A stretch of DNA of 64,000 nucleotides. Source: Nesterenkonia cremea. Its GTDB lineage: Bacteria; Actinomycetota; Actinomycetes; Actinomycetales; Micrococcaceae. Numbering within the stretch: position 1 is the first letter of the stretch; the number at the start of each line of letters is the position of its first letter. Below the pieces are notes generated by a model. That model had not been told where the DNA came from. It ran no database searches and worked only from the letters and a program-made list of their open reading frames with translations. A program made the translations under genes and the position numbers. Location: positions 146,114 to 210,113 of the forward strand of contig NZ_BMIS01000005.1 in assembly GCF_014642675.1 (NCBI RefSeq), in the 5' to 3' direction. Shown here piece by piece: positions 27,231 to 36,102 of the stretch.

Positions 27231-28837
27231 GCGGGACCTCCCAGCTGTTGGCGCAGCTGCATGGCGGCGTCGATATGTTCTTCTCCCGGACGGTCCTCTC
27301 CGGTGATGTCGCTGATCGTCCAGGCCAGGCGCAGCACCCGCACATAGCCGCGCAAAGAGAGGTCGGCCCGGTCCAAGGCCTCATCCAGCAGACCGGTGGA
27401 CTCCTTGGGCAGCCTCAATCCGTGGGAGAGCAGCTTCAGCGACACCTGACTGTTCATCTCCAGGCCCCAGGGAGCTAGGCGCTCCCGCTGTGCGGCCCGT
27501 GCCCGCATGACCCGCTGCAGCACGGCGCTGGAGGGTTCGCCTGAGGACTCCAAGCTCTGCGAGACCGATCGGGGCCGCTCCACCTGGACCTGACAGTCGA
27601 TCCGGTCCAGGAGAGGTCCGGAGATCCGGGAGAGATAGGTCCGGCGCTGCAGGACCGTGCAGGTGCATTGGGTTCCCGCGCCGGTGTTCATCCCACACAG
27701 GCAGGGGTTGGCCGCCATGACCAGCTGGAAGCGTGCAGGATAGGAGACGGAGCCCGCGGAGCGGTGCAGTGAGACATGGCCCGACTCCAAGGGTTGGCGC
27801 AGCGAGTCCAGGACCTGCCGGGAATGCTCAGGCGCCTCATCCAGGAAGAGCACGCCGCGGTGGGCTCGGGTCACCGCTCCCGGTGCCGCCACGCGGGAGC
27901 CCCCTCCCACGATGGCCGCCGAACTGGCGCTGTGGTGAGGGGATTCGAAGGGCGGCGTGCGCTGCAGGGAGGTCACCGTCTTGGCATTGGCCGTGATGGA
28001 GGCGATGGCGGTGACCTCCATGGCGGCCTCCTCGTCCAGGGGCGGCAGGATGCTCGGAAGCCGCTCCGCCATCATGGTCTTGCCCGCACCCGGAGGGCCC
28101 ACCAGCAGCAGGTGGTGTCCGCCTGCGGCGGCGGCCTCCAGGGCGAAGCGCGCCTCATACTGGCCATGCACCTCGGCCAGATCCGGCAGCGCGGGGGAGC
28201 CGGCATCAGCACCGGCGGTCTCCTCGCCAGGCGCTCGGTCCGCCAGGCGTTCTGTGACCTGCGTGGATGAGCTCCCTCCCCACTGGTGGTCCAGAGGCTC
28301 CGGTGTGCCGCCGGGCAGCGGCTTCCACGTCGCGCTGCGGAAGGCATGGGCCACTTCGGCCACATGGTCTCCGGCGAGGATCTCAGCACCGGGGACCAGC
28401 GCGGCCTCCGCCGCATTGCCGCGGGAGACCACCACGCGGCTGAACCCTGTCTTCACCGCCGAGGCCACCGCTGGCAGCACACCGCGCACAGGACGCAGCC
28501 GTCCGTCCAGTCCCAGTTCAGCCAGGAAGACGATCCCGTCGGTCCCGGTGACGTGGCCGTCAGCTGCCCAGGCGCTCATCAGGATCGCCAGGTCCAGGGA
28601 GGAGCCGGACTTCCGCAGGGGAGCGGGCAGCAGATTGATGGTGAGCTTGCGCGGCGGCAGCGCCAGGCCGGTGTTGTTGGCTGCGGACCGGATCCTGTCC
28701 TGGCTCTCCTTCAGGGAGGCATCAGGCAGGCCCAGCAGCACGAAGGCCGGAAGGGTCTGGCTGATGTCCGCCTCCACCTCGATCATGTGCCCTTCGGTGC
28801 CGATGAGCGCCACACCGGATGCGCGTCCCATGCTCAT
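27227..28837 (-). CDS. comM: ComM/YifB-family Mg-chelatase-like AAA+ ATPase
   Basis: ComM is a hexameric helicase that drives branch migration in natural transformation. The 536-residue protein has the N-terminal Lon-protease-like domain (LPAFVLLGLPDASLKESQDR, then RKLTINLLPAPLRK), the AAA+ core with Walker A VGPPGAGKTMMAERLPSILP (about residue 246), Walker B GVLFLDEAPEH and the ANPCLCG motif, and the C-terminal Mg-chelatase-type domain. It overlaps dprA and yraN by 4 bp each, forming a tight three-gene unit. With no comE or pilus genes in the window, competence is not proved. Confidence 0.94.
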   Translation of the reverse strand: MSMGRASGVALIGTEGHMIEVEADISQTLPAFVLLGLPDASLKESQDRIRSAANNTGLALPPRKLTINLLPAPLRKSGSSLDLAILMSAWAADGHVTGTDGIVFLAELGLDGRLRPVRGVLPAVASAVKTGFSRVVVSRGNAAEAALVPGAEILAGDHVAEVAHAFRSATWKPLPGGTPEPLDHQWGGSSSTQVTERLADRAPGEETAGADAGSPALPDLAEVHGQYEARFALEAAAAGGHHLLLVGPPGAGKTMMAERLPSILPPLDEEAAMEVTAIASITANAKTVTSLQRTPPFESPHHSASSAAIVGGGSRVAAPGAVTRAHRGVLFLDEAPEHSRQVLDSLRQPLESGHVSLHRSAGSVSYPARFQLVMAANPCLCGMNTGAGTQCTCTVLQRRTYLSRISGPLLDRIDCQVQVERPRSVSQSLESSGEPSSAVLQRVMRARAAQRERLAPWGLEMNSQVSLKLLSHGLRLPKESTGLLDEALDRADLSLRGYVRVLRLAWTISDITGEDRPGEEHIDAAMQLRQQLGGPA

Positions 28838-29196
28838 GGGCGCACATCCTGCAGATGGGTGAGCTCCCGGCAGCTCCCGTCCGGGGCCAGGATCAGCCCG
28901 ATCACGTCCAGGCGCCGGGGCACGGCCAGCAGCTCCTGGTCTGCGGCATACTCCAGCAGCAGCCGGTAGAGGCGTTCGCGCTTCTTCGCGTCAACGGCCT
29001 CCAAGGGGTGGCCGAAGCCTGTTCCGCGGCGGGTCTTCACCTCCACGCCCACCAGGGTGTCCTCATCTCGGGTGACCAGATCCAGCTCGCCGGCCCGGCA
29101 GCGCCACCGCTGGTGCAGCACGGTGTGGCCGGCCTCGCGCAGATGCGCGGCCGCCAGCTCCTCGCCCAGGGTCCCGGTCCTGTCCTTGGTCCGCAT
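28834..29196 (-). CDS. YraN family (UPF0102) nuclease-like protein
   Basis: The 120-residue protein has the UPF0102 restriction-endonuclease-like fold: GTLGEELAAAHLREAGHTVL, CRAGELDLVTRDEDTLVGVEVKTR (Glu-Leu-Asp and Glu-Val-Lys as the likely metal-binding residues) and RRLDVIGL. The biochemical role is not settled for the family; it nearly always accompanies rnhB or comM genes. It is the first gene of the yraN-comM-dprA unit, so the promoter should lie in the 130-bp gap it shares with the divergent xerC. Confidence 0.9.
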   Translation of the reverse strand: MRTKDRTGTLGEELAAAHLREAGHTVLHQRWRCRAGELDLVTRDEDTLVGVEVKTRRGTGFGHPLEAVDAKKRERLYRLLLEYAADQELLAVPRRLDVIGLILAPDGSCRELTHLQDVRP

Positions 29197-29326
29197 CAGT
29201 GTTCTCCTCTCATCACTGACAGCCTGCGGTCAGAGGGGAGGAATCGCGGTCGGGAATCTCAGTTCTGGGGAGTGGCGGGCGTGTCGTGCAGGGCGGATCG
29301 CTCGGTGTGGAGGAAACAATCGAGAT

Positions 29327-30277
29327 ATGACCCCGCCGAGCAGCGACCAGGACACCCCGCAGCAGGACCCCCTGCTTCAGGAGTTCGTCTCCCACCTGGT
29401 CCATGAGCGGGGTCTCTCGGAGCACAGCATCCGTTCCTATCGCAGCGATCTGACCCAGCTGGTGCAGAGCCAGGGGCCCCTGGAGGGGCTCAGGCTCGCC
29501 CGGATCCGAGCATGGCTGGCGGATCTGCACGAACAGGGCCTCAGCCGGTCCACGCTCAACCGGAAGATCGCCTCGGTCCGGGCCTTCTCCGCTTGGTCCC
29601 ACCGCCGAGGACACCTGCCCGAGGATCCTTCGGTCCGGTTGCGCAGCTCCTCGCGGAGCTCGCATCTGCCCGATGTGCTCCAGCAGCAGCACGTCAACAC
29701 GCTCACCCAACGGCTGCATGAGCGCAGCCAGGCTGGAGAGCAGGCCCGTGAGCAGGCCCCTGCGACCTATGCGATGACGCTGCGCGATGAGGCCATGGTC
29801 GAGCTGCTCTACGCCACCGGCATGCGCGTCTCGGAGCTGGCCGGGCTGGACCTGAGCTCCTTCGTCTCGGACCGCAGGATGGTGCGGGTCCTGGGCAAGG
29901 GCAATAAGGAGCGGATGGTTCCCTTCGGAGCTCCGGCCGAACGGGCCGTGCAGCAGTGGGTCGAGGAAGGACGTCCGGAGCTCGCCGGGCAGGACTCCGG
30001 CCAGGCGCTGTTCCTGGGACGCCGTGGACGCCGGATCGATGTGCGTGTGGTGCGCAAGGTCGTGGACGATCAGCTCGAGGCGCTGGGTACGACGGCGGCT
30101 CGGGGCCCCCATGCGCTGCGGCACAGTGCGGCCACCCATCTGCTGGAGGGAGGGGCCGATCTGCGCACGGTCCAGGAGCTGCTGGGCCATGCCTCACTGT
30201 CCACCACACAGATCTACACCCATGTCTCAGTGGACCGGCTGCGGGAGGCCTACGGACGCTCCCACCCGCGCGCCTGA
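29327..30277 (+). CDS. xerC: Tyrosine recombinase XerC
   Basis: XerC, with XerD, resolves chromosome dimers at dif. From the ATG at 29327 (GGAGGAAA about 10 nt upstream) the protein has 316 residues: the N-terminal SAM-like core-binding domain (LLQEFVSHLVHERGLSEHSI) and the catalytic domain with Arg in YATGMRVSEL (R167), HxxR in HALRH (H262, R265), LLGHASLSTTQ and the nucleophile in IYTHV (Y297). A longer open frame to 29057 overlaps yraN and is rejected. XerC is preferred over XerD from the neighbourhood (dprA, comM, rnhB). Confidence 0.9.
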   Translation: MTPPSSDQDTPQQDPLLQEFVSHLVHERGLSEHSIRSYRSDLTQLVQSQGPLEGLRLARIRAWLADLHEQGLSRSTLNRKIASVRAFSAWSHRRGHLPEDPSVRLRSSSRSSHLPDVLQQQHVNTLTQRLHERSQAGEQAREQAPATYAMTLRDEAMVELLYATGMRVSELAGLDLSSFVSDRRMVRVLGKGNKERMVPFGAPAERAVQQWVEEGRPELAGQDSGQALFLGRRGRRIDVRVVRKVVDDQLEALGTTAARGPHALRHSAATHLLEGGADLRTVQELLGHASLSTTQIYTHVSVDRLREAYGRSHPRA

Positions 30278-30286
30278 TCAGATGGG

Positions 30287-30314
30287 TGTCAATCGCCGGC
30301 GACTCTGTTAAGAT
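30287..30314 (+). promoter_or_regulatory. Candidate promoter of the DUF3145 gene
   Basis: TGTCAA (30287-30292) and TAAGAT (30309-30314) are separated by 16 bp, just downstream of the xerC stop. This would give an untranslated leader of about 95 nt before the DUF3145 start at 30415. Confidence 0.4.
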
Positions 30315-30414
30315 GAGCGCGGAACAACTTCATCAGTGCATGATCCGCCATCCACAGATGGTCAGCTGTCGGTCGTAGGGGAAGACGTACCAACAGCAAC
30401 TGTGGAGGATGGAT

Positions 30415-30918
30415 ATGTCTGATCACACGGCACGGGGTGTCCTGCACATCCACTCGGCGCCGGCCGCGCTCTGCCCGCATGTCGAATGGGCAGTGTCTTC
30501 GGTCGTCGACGCCCGAGTGGATTTCGAATGGAACCCCCAGCCCGCCGCGCCCGGATCCTACCGGGCGGAACTGACCTGGCAGGGCACGCAGGGCATCGGC
30601 GCCACCCTGGCGTCCACTCTGCGCAGCCTCTCTCATCTGCGCTTCGAGGTCACCGAGGATCCCTCACCCGGCTGCGATGGCAGCCGCTGGTCCCACACGC
30701 CTGAGCTGGGCATCTTCCACGCCACCACCGACGTCCACGGCAACATCGTGGTCTCTGAGGACCGCATCCGCTACGCCTACGAGATGGGCGCCGGTGACCC
30801 CACTGTGGTCTACCAGGAGCTCTCCCTGGCACTCGGCGAGGCCTGGGACGAGGAGCTGGAGACCTTCCGTCACGCCGCAGAGGGCGCCCCCGTGCGCTGG
30901 CTGCACCAGGTGGGCTGA
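30415..30918 (+). CDS. DUF3145 domain-containing protein
   Basis: The protein has 167 residues from the ATG at 30415, chosen over the ATG at 30409 because GGAGG (30404-30408) touches that earlier codon and is ideally spaced for the later one. The protein starts MSDHTARGVLHIHSAPAALC and contains HVEWAVSSVVDARVDFEWNPQ and a C-terminal VRWLHQVG. It matches my recollection of DUF3145, a cytoplasmic family limited to actinobacteria with no known function. It has no TM segment or catalytic motif. It converges on fabF across a shared terminator. Confidence 0.85.
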   Translation: MSDHTARGVLHIHSAPAALCPHVEWAVSSVVDARVDFEWNPQPAAPGSYRAELTWQGTQGIGATLASTLRSLSHLRFEVTEDPSPGCDGSRWSHTPELGIFHATTDVHGNIVVSEDRIRYAYEMGAGDPTVVYQELSLALGEAWDEELETFRHAAEGAPVRWLHQVG

Positions 30919-31005
30919 GGCTGAGCCTGATGTAAGACCTGCCGCGAGAAAGGCCCACCTCCACGGGTCTGTTCGCTTCCCATGCGGCGGCGCTTCCCAT
31001 ACGCG

Positions 31006-31053
31006 AGAAGGGCCCCGGTAAGAGATCTGACGATCTCTCACCGGGGCCCTTCT
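31006..31053. terminator. Bidirectional terminator between DUF3145 gene and fabF
   Basis: A 14-bp perfect GC-rich stem (31006-31019 with 31040-31053) with an inner 7-bp stem (31021-31027 with 31032-31038) forms a near-continuous hairpin of 48 nt. It lies 27 bp beyond the fabF stop on one strand and serves the convergent DUF3145 gene on the other. Confidence 0.88.
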
Positions 31054-31079
31054 GTATATGCTTTGCGGGTCCTGCCGAC

Positions 31080-32321
31080 TCAGTAGGTCCGGAAAGCGGC
31101 GACGGCGTTGTGTCCGCCGAAGCCGAAGGAGTTGCACACTGCCATCTGGTCGCCGGAGCTCAGCTCGCGCGGAGTCCCGGTCACCACATTCAGCGGCATC
31201 TCCGGATCCTGGTTGTCCAGGTTGATGGTCACCGGGGCCTTGCGCTCCTGCAGGGCCTTGACCGTCAGCACCGACTCCACTGCGCCGGCGGCACCGAGCA
31301 GGTGACCGGTCTGGGACTTTGTGGCCGAGACGCAGACGTTCTCCAGGTGATCGCCGAAGGCCGCCTTCATCGCCCCGAACTCGGGCTTATCGCCCACCGG
31401 GGTGGAGGTGGCATGGGCGTTGACGTGGGTGACGTCCTCCGGGGCGGCCCCGGCAGCCTCCAACGCCTTGCGCAGCGCACGGGTGGCCCCCAGGGCGTCC
31501 GGATCCGGTGCGGTGATGTGGTGGGCATCCGAGGTGACCCCGGAGCCTGCCAGCTCAGCGTAGATCCGAGCGCCGCGCGCCTTGGCGTGCTCCTCGGTCT
31601 CGATGACCAGGGCGCCGGCACCCTCACCCATGACGAAGCCGTCGCGGTCCACGTCGTAGGGGCGGGAGGCCGCCGCCGGGTCATCATTGCGCTTGGACAG
31701 CGCCTGCATGGAGGAGAATGCCGCCAGGGTGAACGGGTGGATGGCACCCTCAGTGCCTCCGGCCATGACCACATCGGCCTCTCCGGAGCGCAGCAGCTCG
31801 ATGGCCAGGTCCAGAGACTCCACACCGGAGGCGCAGGCGGAGACGGCGGTGCGAGCACCTGCCTTCGCGCCCAGCTCCAGGCTGATCGCCCCGGCCGCAC
31901 CGTTGGGCATCAGCATCGGAACGGTCATCGGCATGACGCGCCGCGGACCCTTCTCGCGCAGGGTGTCCCAGCCATCCAGCAGGGTCCACACACCGCCGAT
32001 TCCGGTGGCGAAGGAGACCGCCAGACGTTCGCCGTCCACTTCGGTCTCCTCCAGGCCGGCGTCGGCCCAGGCCTGCCGCGCGGCGACCATGCCCAGCTGG
32101 GTGGAGCGGTCCATACGACGGGTCTCCGGCCGTGCGAGCACCTCAGAGGGCTCGACGGCGACCTCGGCGGCGAAGGTGACGGGAAGCTCGTACTTCTCCA
32201 CCCACTCGTGCTCGAGGGTCTTGGCTCCGGGGGTGCCGGCCAGCGCGTTCTCCCACAGGGTGGGGACGTCGCCGCCGATGGGGGTGGTGGCGCCGAGGCC
32301 GGTGATGACAAGGCGAGTCAT
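31080..32321 (-). CDS. fabF: Beta-ketoacyl-ACP synthase II
   Basis: FabF condenses malonyl-ACP with acyl-ACP in fatty-acid elongation. From the ATG at 32321 (AGAGGTAG upstream) the protein has 413 residues, normal for FabF. It has the catalytic Cys in TAVSACASGVESL, the His in VNAHATSTPVGD and the second His in GHLLGAAGAVES, plus the C-terminal NSFGFGGHNA loop. It is the last gene of fabD-fabH-acpP-fabF and ends at a strong terminator. An upstream extension of the open frame is not supported by a ribosome site. Confidence 0.96.
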   Translation of the reverse strand: MTRLVITGLGATTPIGGDVPTLWENALAGTPGAKTLEHEWVEKYELPVTFAAEVAVEPSEVLARPETRRMDRSTQLGMVAARQAWADAGLEETEVDGERLAVSFATGIGGVWTLLDGWDTLREKGPRRVMPMTVPMLMPNGAAGAISLELGAKAGARTAVSACASGVESLDLAIELLRSGEADVVMAGGTEGAIHPFTLAAFSSMQALSKRNDDPAAASRPYDVDRDGFVMGEGAGALVIETEEHAKARGARIYAELAGSGVTSDAHHITAPDPDALGATRALRKALEAAGAAPEDVTHVNAHATSTPVGDKPEFGAMKAAFGDHLENVCVSATKSQTGHLLGAAGAVESVLTVKALQERKAPVTINLDNQDPEMPLNVVTGTPRELSSGDQMAVCNSFGFGGHNAVAAFRTY

Positions 32322-32393
32322 GGATCTACCTCTGGATAGCGTATGGAGTGGCAAGAGATGTGCGGGCAGGGCGAAACCCGCCCGCACATCGAG

Positions 32394-32639
32394 TCAGCCC
32401 TGGGCGTTGGCGATGAAGTCGACGGCGTCGCCCACGGTGGAGAGGTTCTTGACCTCTTCGTCCGGGATCTTCACGTCGAACTTCTCCTCAGCGTTGACCA
32501 CGATGGTCATCATGGAGATGGAGTCGATGTCCAGGTCCTCGGTGAAGGACTTGTCAAGCTGGACCTCCTCGGTCTCCAGGCCGGTCTCCTCGTTGACGAT
32601 CTCGGCCAGTCCGGCGAGGATCTCGTTCTTATCAGCCAC
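32394..32639 (-). CDS. acpP: Acyl carrier protein
   Basis: The 81-residue acidic protein has four predicted helices. The phosphopantetheine attachment serine is S40 in the segment DLDIDSISMM; the usual motif is DSL, here DSI. It carries growing acyl chains between FabD, FabH and FabF. It is flanked by fabH (65 bp upstream) and fabF (72 bp downstream) in one operon. A good ribosome site (AAAGGAG) precedes the ATG. Confidence 0.97.
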   Translation of the reverse strand: MADKNEILAGLAEIVNEETGLETEEVQLDKSFTEDLDIDSISMMTIVVNAEEKFDVKIPDEEVKNLSTVGDAVDFIANAQG

Positions 32640-32704
32640 GGCGGGCTCCTTTCGGGGTTGGGTGTTCTTGGACGGACAGGGACAACTGTGGGGCAGGGCT
32701 CGGA

Positions 32705-33757
32705 TCAGGGGATCCGGATCACCTGGGCGCCGTAGACCAGGCCGGCGCCGAAGCCGATCTGCAGGGCGTAGCCGCCGGAGATCTCGGGGTTCTCCTTGGC
32801 CAGACGGTGCAGGGCCAGCGGGATGGAGGCCGCCGAGGTGTTGCCGGCATCGACGATGTCGCGTCCCACCAGCACAGATTCGGGCAGCTCGAGCTGCTTG
32901 ACCATCTCATCGATGATCCGGATGTTGGCCTGGTGCGGGACGAAGGCCGAGAGGTCATCAGCGGTGATGCCGGCGACGTCCAGGGCCTCCTGGGCCACCT
33001 TGGCCATCTCCCAGACGGCCCAGCGGAACACGGTCTGGCCCTCCTGGCGCAGCGTGGGCCACAGGCGATTCTCTGTGTCCAGCAGCGCGGAGGCGTCCTG
33101 GGCGCGGCGGGCCTCGGCCAGGGTGTCGCGGAAGTTCAGCAGGGAGCTCTCCATAGAGATGGTCTCCCACTTCTCGCCGTTGGAGCGGATGATGCTGGGG
33201 GAGATGCCCGGGGTCGCCGAGGGGCCGATCACCACGGCGCCGGCGCCGTCGCCCAGCAGGAAGCTGATGGTGCGCTCGTGGTTGTCGATGAAGTCGGAGA
33301 GCTTCTCCGCACCGATGACCAGCACGTGCTCGGCAAGCCCGGAGCGGACCAGAGCGTCGGCCTGGGCCACGCCGTAGCAGTAGCCCGCGCAGGCGGCGGA
33401 GACGTCGAAGGCCGCCGCGGGGGTGGCTCCGAGCCGGTGGGCCAGGTCAGCCGCCGCAGAGGGCGTTTGGAAGGGGTGGGTCACCGTGGAGATGATCACC
33501 GCGTCCAGGTCCGAACCCTGGAGGCCTGCCTGCTCCAGAGCCTCACGGGCAGCACCTTCTGCCATATCGGTGACCGAGACGTCGGCGGGGGCCCGGTGCC
33601 GAGTCTGAATGCCGGTGCGCTTGCGGATCCATTCGTCCGAGGAGTCGATCCACTGGCAGATCTGCTCATTGTCGACGATCTCGGTGGGGCGGTACGCGCC
33701 CAGGCCCATGACCTGGGTGGCGGCCACGGGGGTCGGCTGGTTCAGGGTGGCGGTCAC
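32705..33757 (-). CDS. fabH: Beta-ketoacyl-ACP synthase III
   Basis: FabH starts fatty-acid synthesis by condensing an acyl-CoA primer with malonyl-ACP; in organisms of this type branched primers are common. The 350-residue protein has the catalytic Cys in VSAACAGYCYG (C123), the His in PHQANIRI and the Asn in DAGNTSAAS, giving a complete triad. The GTG start at 33757 directly follows the fabD TAA, so translation is coupled. An N-terminal extension of about 12 residues precedes the conserved VMGLGAYRPTEIVDN. Confidence 0.96.
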   Translation of the reverse strand: MTATLNQPTPVAATQVMGLGAYRPTEIVDNEQICQWIDSSDEWIRKRTGIQTRHRAPADVSVTDMAEGAAREALEQAGLQGSDLDAVIISTVTHPFQTPSAAADLAHRLGATPAAAFDVSAACAGYCYGVAQADALVRSGLAEHVLVIGAEKLSDFIDNHERTISFLLGDGAGAVVIGPSATPGISPSIIRSNGEKWETISMESSLLNFRDTLAEARRAQDASALLDTENRLWPTLRQEGQTVFRWAVWEMAKVAQEALDVAGITADDLSAFVPHQANIRIIDEMVKQLELPESVLVGRDIVDAGNTSAASIPLALHRLAKENPEISGGYALQIGFGAGLVYGAQVIRIP

Positions 33758-34702
33758 TTAGGAGTCCTCGGAGACGGCGGCATGGGTGTGTTCTGCGATG
33801 AACTCGCGGGCGGCGTCGAGGTCCTCCGGGGCCTTCACAGCGAAGGACTTCACGCCCTTGAAGCCGCGTTTGGCGAGGCCGGTGAGCGTTCCGCCGGGCA
33901 GCAGCTCCAGGATGCCGGTCACGCCCTGTGCCTTCATCGCCTCCATGCACAGGTCCCAACGCACCGGGCGGGTGACCTGATCCACCAGGCGGTCCAGTAC
34001 CTCCTGGCCGGAGCTGACGATCTCACCGTCGCGGTTGGACAGCAGGGTGTGGGCAGCGTCGGCGGGCTGGAGATCCCCCACAGCCGCCGCGAGCTTCTCC
34101 TGGGCGCCGGCCATGTATTCGGTGTGGAAGGCGCCGGCCACGCTCAGCGGGATGACCCGTGAGCGGGCCGGGGCGTTCTCCTCGAGGCTCTTGATGCGCT
34201 CGGCGGAACCTGCGGCCACGATCTGGCCGGGGCCGTTGGCATTGGCCGCGGTCAGCCCGGCGTCGGCGATGGCCTGGCGGACCTCGTCCTCCACACCGCC
34301 GACCACGGCTGCCATGGCGGTGGGCGCAGCGGCGGAGGCCTCGGCCATACCGGCGGCGCGCACGGCGATCATCTGCAGGGCCTGTTCGTCGCTGAGCACT
34401 CCGGCCAGTGCGGAGGCGGGAACCTCGCCCACCGAGTGGCCGGCGAAGAGCACCTTGTCCGCCGGGAGCTCGGAGACTCCCAGCGCGTGGGCCGAGAGCA
34501 GCGAGGCCGCGACGATCAGCGGCTGGGCCACTGCGGTGTCCCGGATGGTGTCCTCGTCGGAGACGGTGCCGTGGGTCTTCAGGTCGATGCCGGATGCCTC
34601 GGCATAGCTGTTCAGGCGCTCAGCCGATGCCTCCTGCTCCAGCCATGTGGAGAGGAAGCCGGGGGTCTGCGATCCCTGTCCTGGACATACGATTGCTAGC
34701 AC
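33758..34702 (-). CDS. fabD: Malonyl-CoA:ACP transacylase
   Basis: FabD loads malonate from CoA onto ACP. The 314-residue protein starts MLAIVCPGQGSQTPGFL and carries the nucleophile elbow GHSVGE (S90), the LSVAGAFHTEYM histidine and the LLPGGTLTGLAKRG tail. The start is GTG at 34702 with GGAA upstream. It is the first gene of the operon; a 17-bp inverted repeat shared with the fasR-like gene lies 68 bp upstream of its start. Confidence 0.96.
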   Translation of the reverse strand: MLAIVCPGQGSQTPGFLSTWLEQEASAERLNSYAEASGIDLKTHGTVSDEDTIRDTAVAQPLIVAASLLSAHALGVSELPADKVLFAGHSVGEVPASALAGVLSDEQALQMIAVRAAGMAEASAAAPTAMAAVVGGVEDEVRQAIADAGLTAANANGPGQIVAAGSAERIKSLEENAPARSRVIPLSVAGAFHTEYMAGAQEKLAAAVGDLQPADAAHTLLSNRDGEIVSSGQEVLDRLVDQVTRPVRWDLCMEAMKAQGVTGILELLPGGTLTGLAKRGFKGVKSFAVKAPEDLDAAREFIAEHTHAAVSEDS

Positions 34703-34769
34703 AGTTCCAACTTTCCATATCGGGAGGGTTCGAAGCGGGTCATGCGACGACCAAGCTGCCCCGTGACGT

Positions 34770-34786
34770 TTGTAGCAATCCTACAA
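34770..34786 (-). promoter_or_regulatory. Candidate FasR operator upstream of fabD
   Basis: The 17-bp imperfect palindrome TTGTAGCAATCCTACAA (arms TTGTAG and CTACAA) lies between the PucR-type regulator gene and fabD. A second copy of the same TTGTA-N7-TACAA architecture precedes the regulator gene itself. Two equal-length sites at just these two promoters make a regulator-binding site likely. Confidence 0.6.
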
Positions 34787-34792
34787 CTGCGC

Positions 34793-35968
34793 TCAGAATA
34801 GTCGACCCACGGCCAGAGCGGTCTGCAGGACATAGGCGTCGCGGGGGAGCATAGGATCCCATCCGGTGATGTCGCAGATCCGACGCAGCCGGTAGCGCAC
34901 GGTGTTCGGGTGGACGAAGAGTCCCCGGGCGGTGGCCTCCAGGGAGTGCCCGCCGTTGATATAGGCCGTGGCGGTCTCCAGCAGGCCGTTGCCGGCCTCC
35001 TGCAGCGGGGCGAAGATGGCGCCGCGCAGCGACTCCTTGGCCGTGGCGTCGCCGGCCAGCGCCCTCTCGGGCAGCAGGTCCTCGGCGGCCACGGGCTGGG
35101 GTGCCTCGGTCCAGGCATCGGCGGCGGTGTAGCCGGAGTAGGCGGCCTGGGCGCAGCGGTGGGCCTGGGCGATGGTGCCCTCGGTCTGGCTGTAGACCAC
35201 ATGGCCGGGACCGAAGCGGCTGAGGATGCGCTCGAAACCATCCTTGAGGTCGGTGACTCCGCCCAGGAAGAGCACCAGGCGATCGCCCTGGACACCCACC
35301 ACGGCATCGGAGGCGAAGCGCACGCATTGGCGCCGCAGGTGACTCATGAACACGGCATCGGCCTGATCCGGGGCGGCACCCACGACGACGACCACTGAGG
35401 TGGAGCTGTTCCACCCGACGGCGGCGGCGCGTGAGGCGATCTGTTCCTCCGGTTCCCCGCGCAGCACCGCATCCACCAGCAGAGCCTCGAGCCGCGAGTC
35501 CCAGGCGCCGCGCGATTCCGCGGCACGGGCGTAGACATCGGCGATGGCGAAGGCCACCTCGCGGGAATAGCGCAGCACGGCCTCCAGCATGACCCGCTGG
35601 TCCGACTCCGGCACCAGGCCGGGGAGCCGCTGTTCCACGGCCTCGACGATGGTGCGGATGAGCTGCAGCGCCCGCTGCAGGGAGATGGTGCGCATCAGCT
35701 CGGTGGGGGCGGGCCCCAGCAGCTCGTTGACCAGCGGCAGCGACCGAGCCTCAGAGTGCTCCAACCAGTTGGCCAGCCCCTGGATGCCCCGCTGTGCGAT
35801 GAGCCGCAGCGAGGCCCGCTCATCGGTGGACAGCTGCTTATACCAGGACAGCGTCGACTCCAGATGCGCATTCACCGCGTTCGTCAGCGAGCCCGAATGG
35901 GACTTCAGGACCTGGAGCGCCTCCTCGGAGACATGGACGGCAGGAGGAAGCTGCGGCGCAGGAGACAT
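34793..35968 (-). CDS. fasR: PucR-family regulator, likely FasR-like activator of fatty-acid genes
   Basis: The 391-residue protein has no N-terminal PucR ligand domain. A helical N-terminus (LKSHSGSLTNAVNAHLESTL) is followed by a GGDEF-like region and the C-terminal PucR helix-turn-helix (SLEATARGLFVHPNTVRYRLRRICDITG). In Streptomyces coelicolor a PucR-type protein, FasR, encoded just upstream of fabD, activates fabD-fabH-acpP-fabF; the position and fold here match. The gene reads toward fabD with a 90-bp gap. A TTGTA-N7-TACAA site 9 bp before its own ATG suggests autoregulation. Confidence 0.82.
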   Translation of the reverse strand: MSPAPQLPPAVHVSEEALQVLKSHSGSLTNAVNAHLESTLSWYKQLSTDERASLRLIAQRGIQGLANWLEHSEARSLPLVNELLGPAPTELMRTISLQRALQLIRTIVEAVEQRLPGLVPESDQRVMLEAVLRYSREVAFAIADVYARAAESRGAWDSRLEALLVDAVLRGEPEEQIASRAAAVGWNSSTSVVVVVGAAPDQADAVFMSHLRRQCVRFASDAVVGVQGDRLVLFLGGVTDLKDGFERILSRFGPGHVVYSQTEGTIAQAHRCAQAAYSGYTAADAWTEAPQPVAAEDLLPERALAGDATAKESLRGAIFAPLQEAGNGLLETATAYINGGHSLEATARGLFVHPNTVRYRLRRICDITGWDPMLPRDAYVLQTALAVGRLF

Positions 35969-35976
35969 GCCAAGGA

Positions 35977-35993
35977 TTGTACAGACCCTACAA
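35977..35993 (-). promoter_or_regulatory. Candidate FasR operator upstream of the fasR-like gene
   Basis: The 17-bp TTGTACAGACCCTACAA has the same half-sites and spacing as the site before fabD. On the minus strand it includes TACAAT, a plausible -10 box 8 nt from the ATG, so bound protein would cover the promoter and repress its own gene. Confidence 0.55.
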
Positions 35994-36102
35994 ACCCACC
36001 CTCATCCCGAACGGCACTCACCGGGAAACCCCCGCCAGGACACCGTCTGCTCCCAGCCGATCTTCCCGCGACCGCGGCAGGGTGAGACGCGTCCGAGCAC
36101 GA

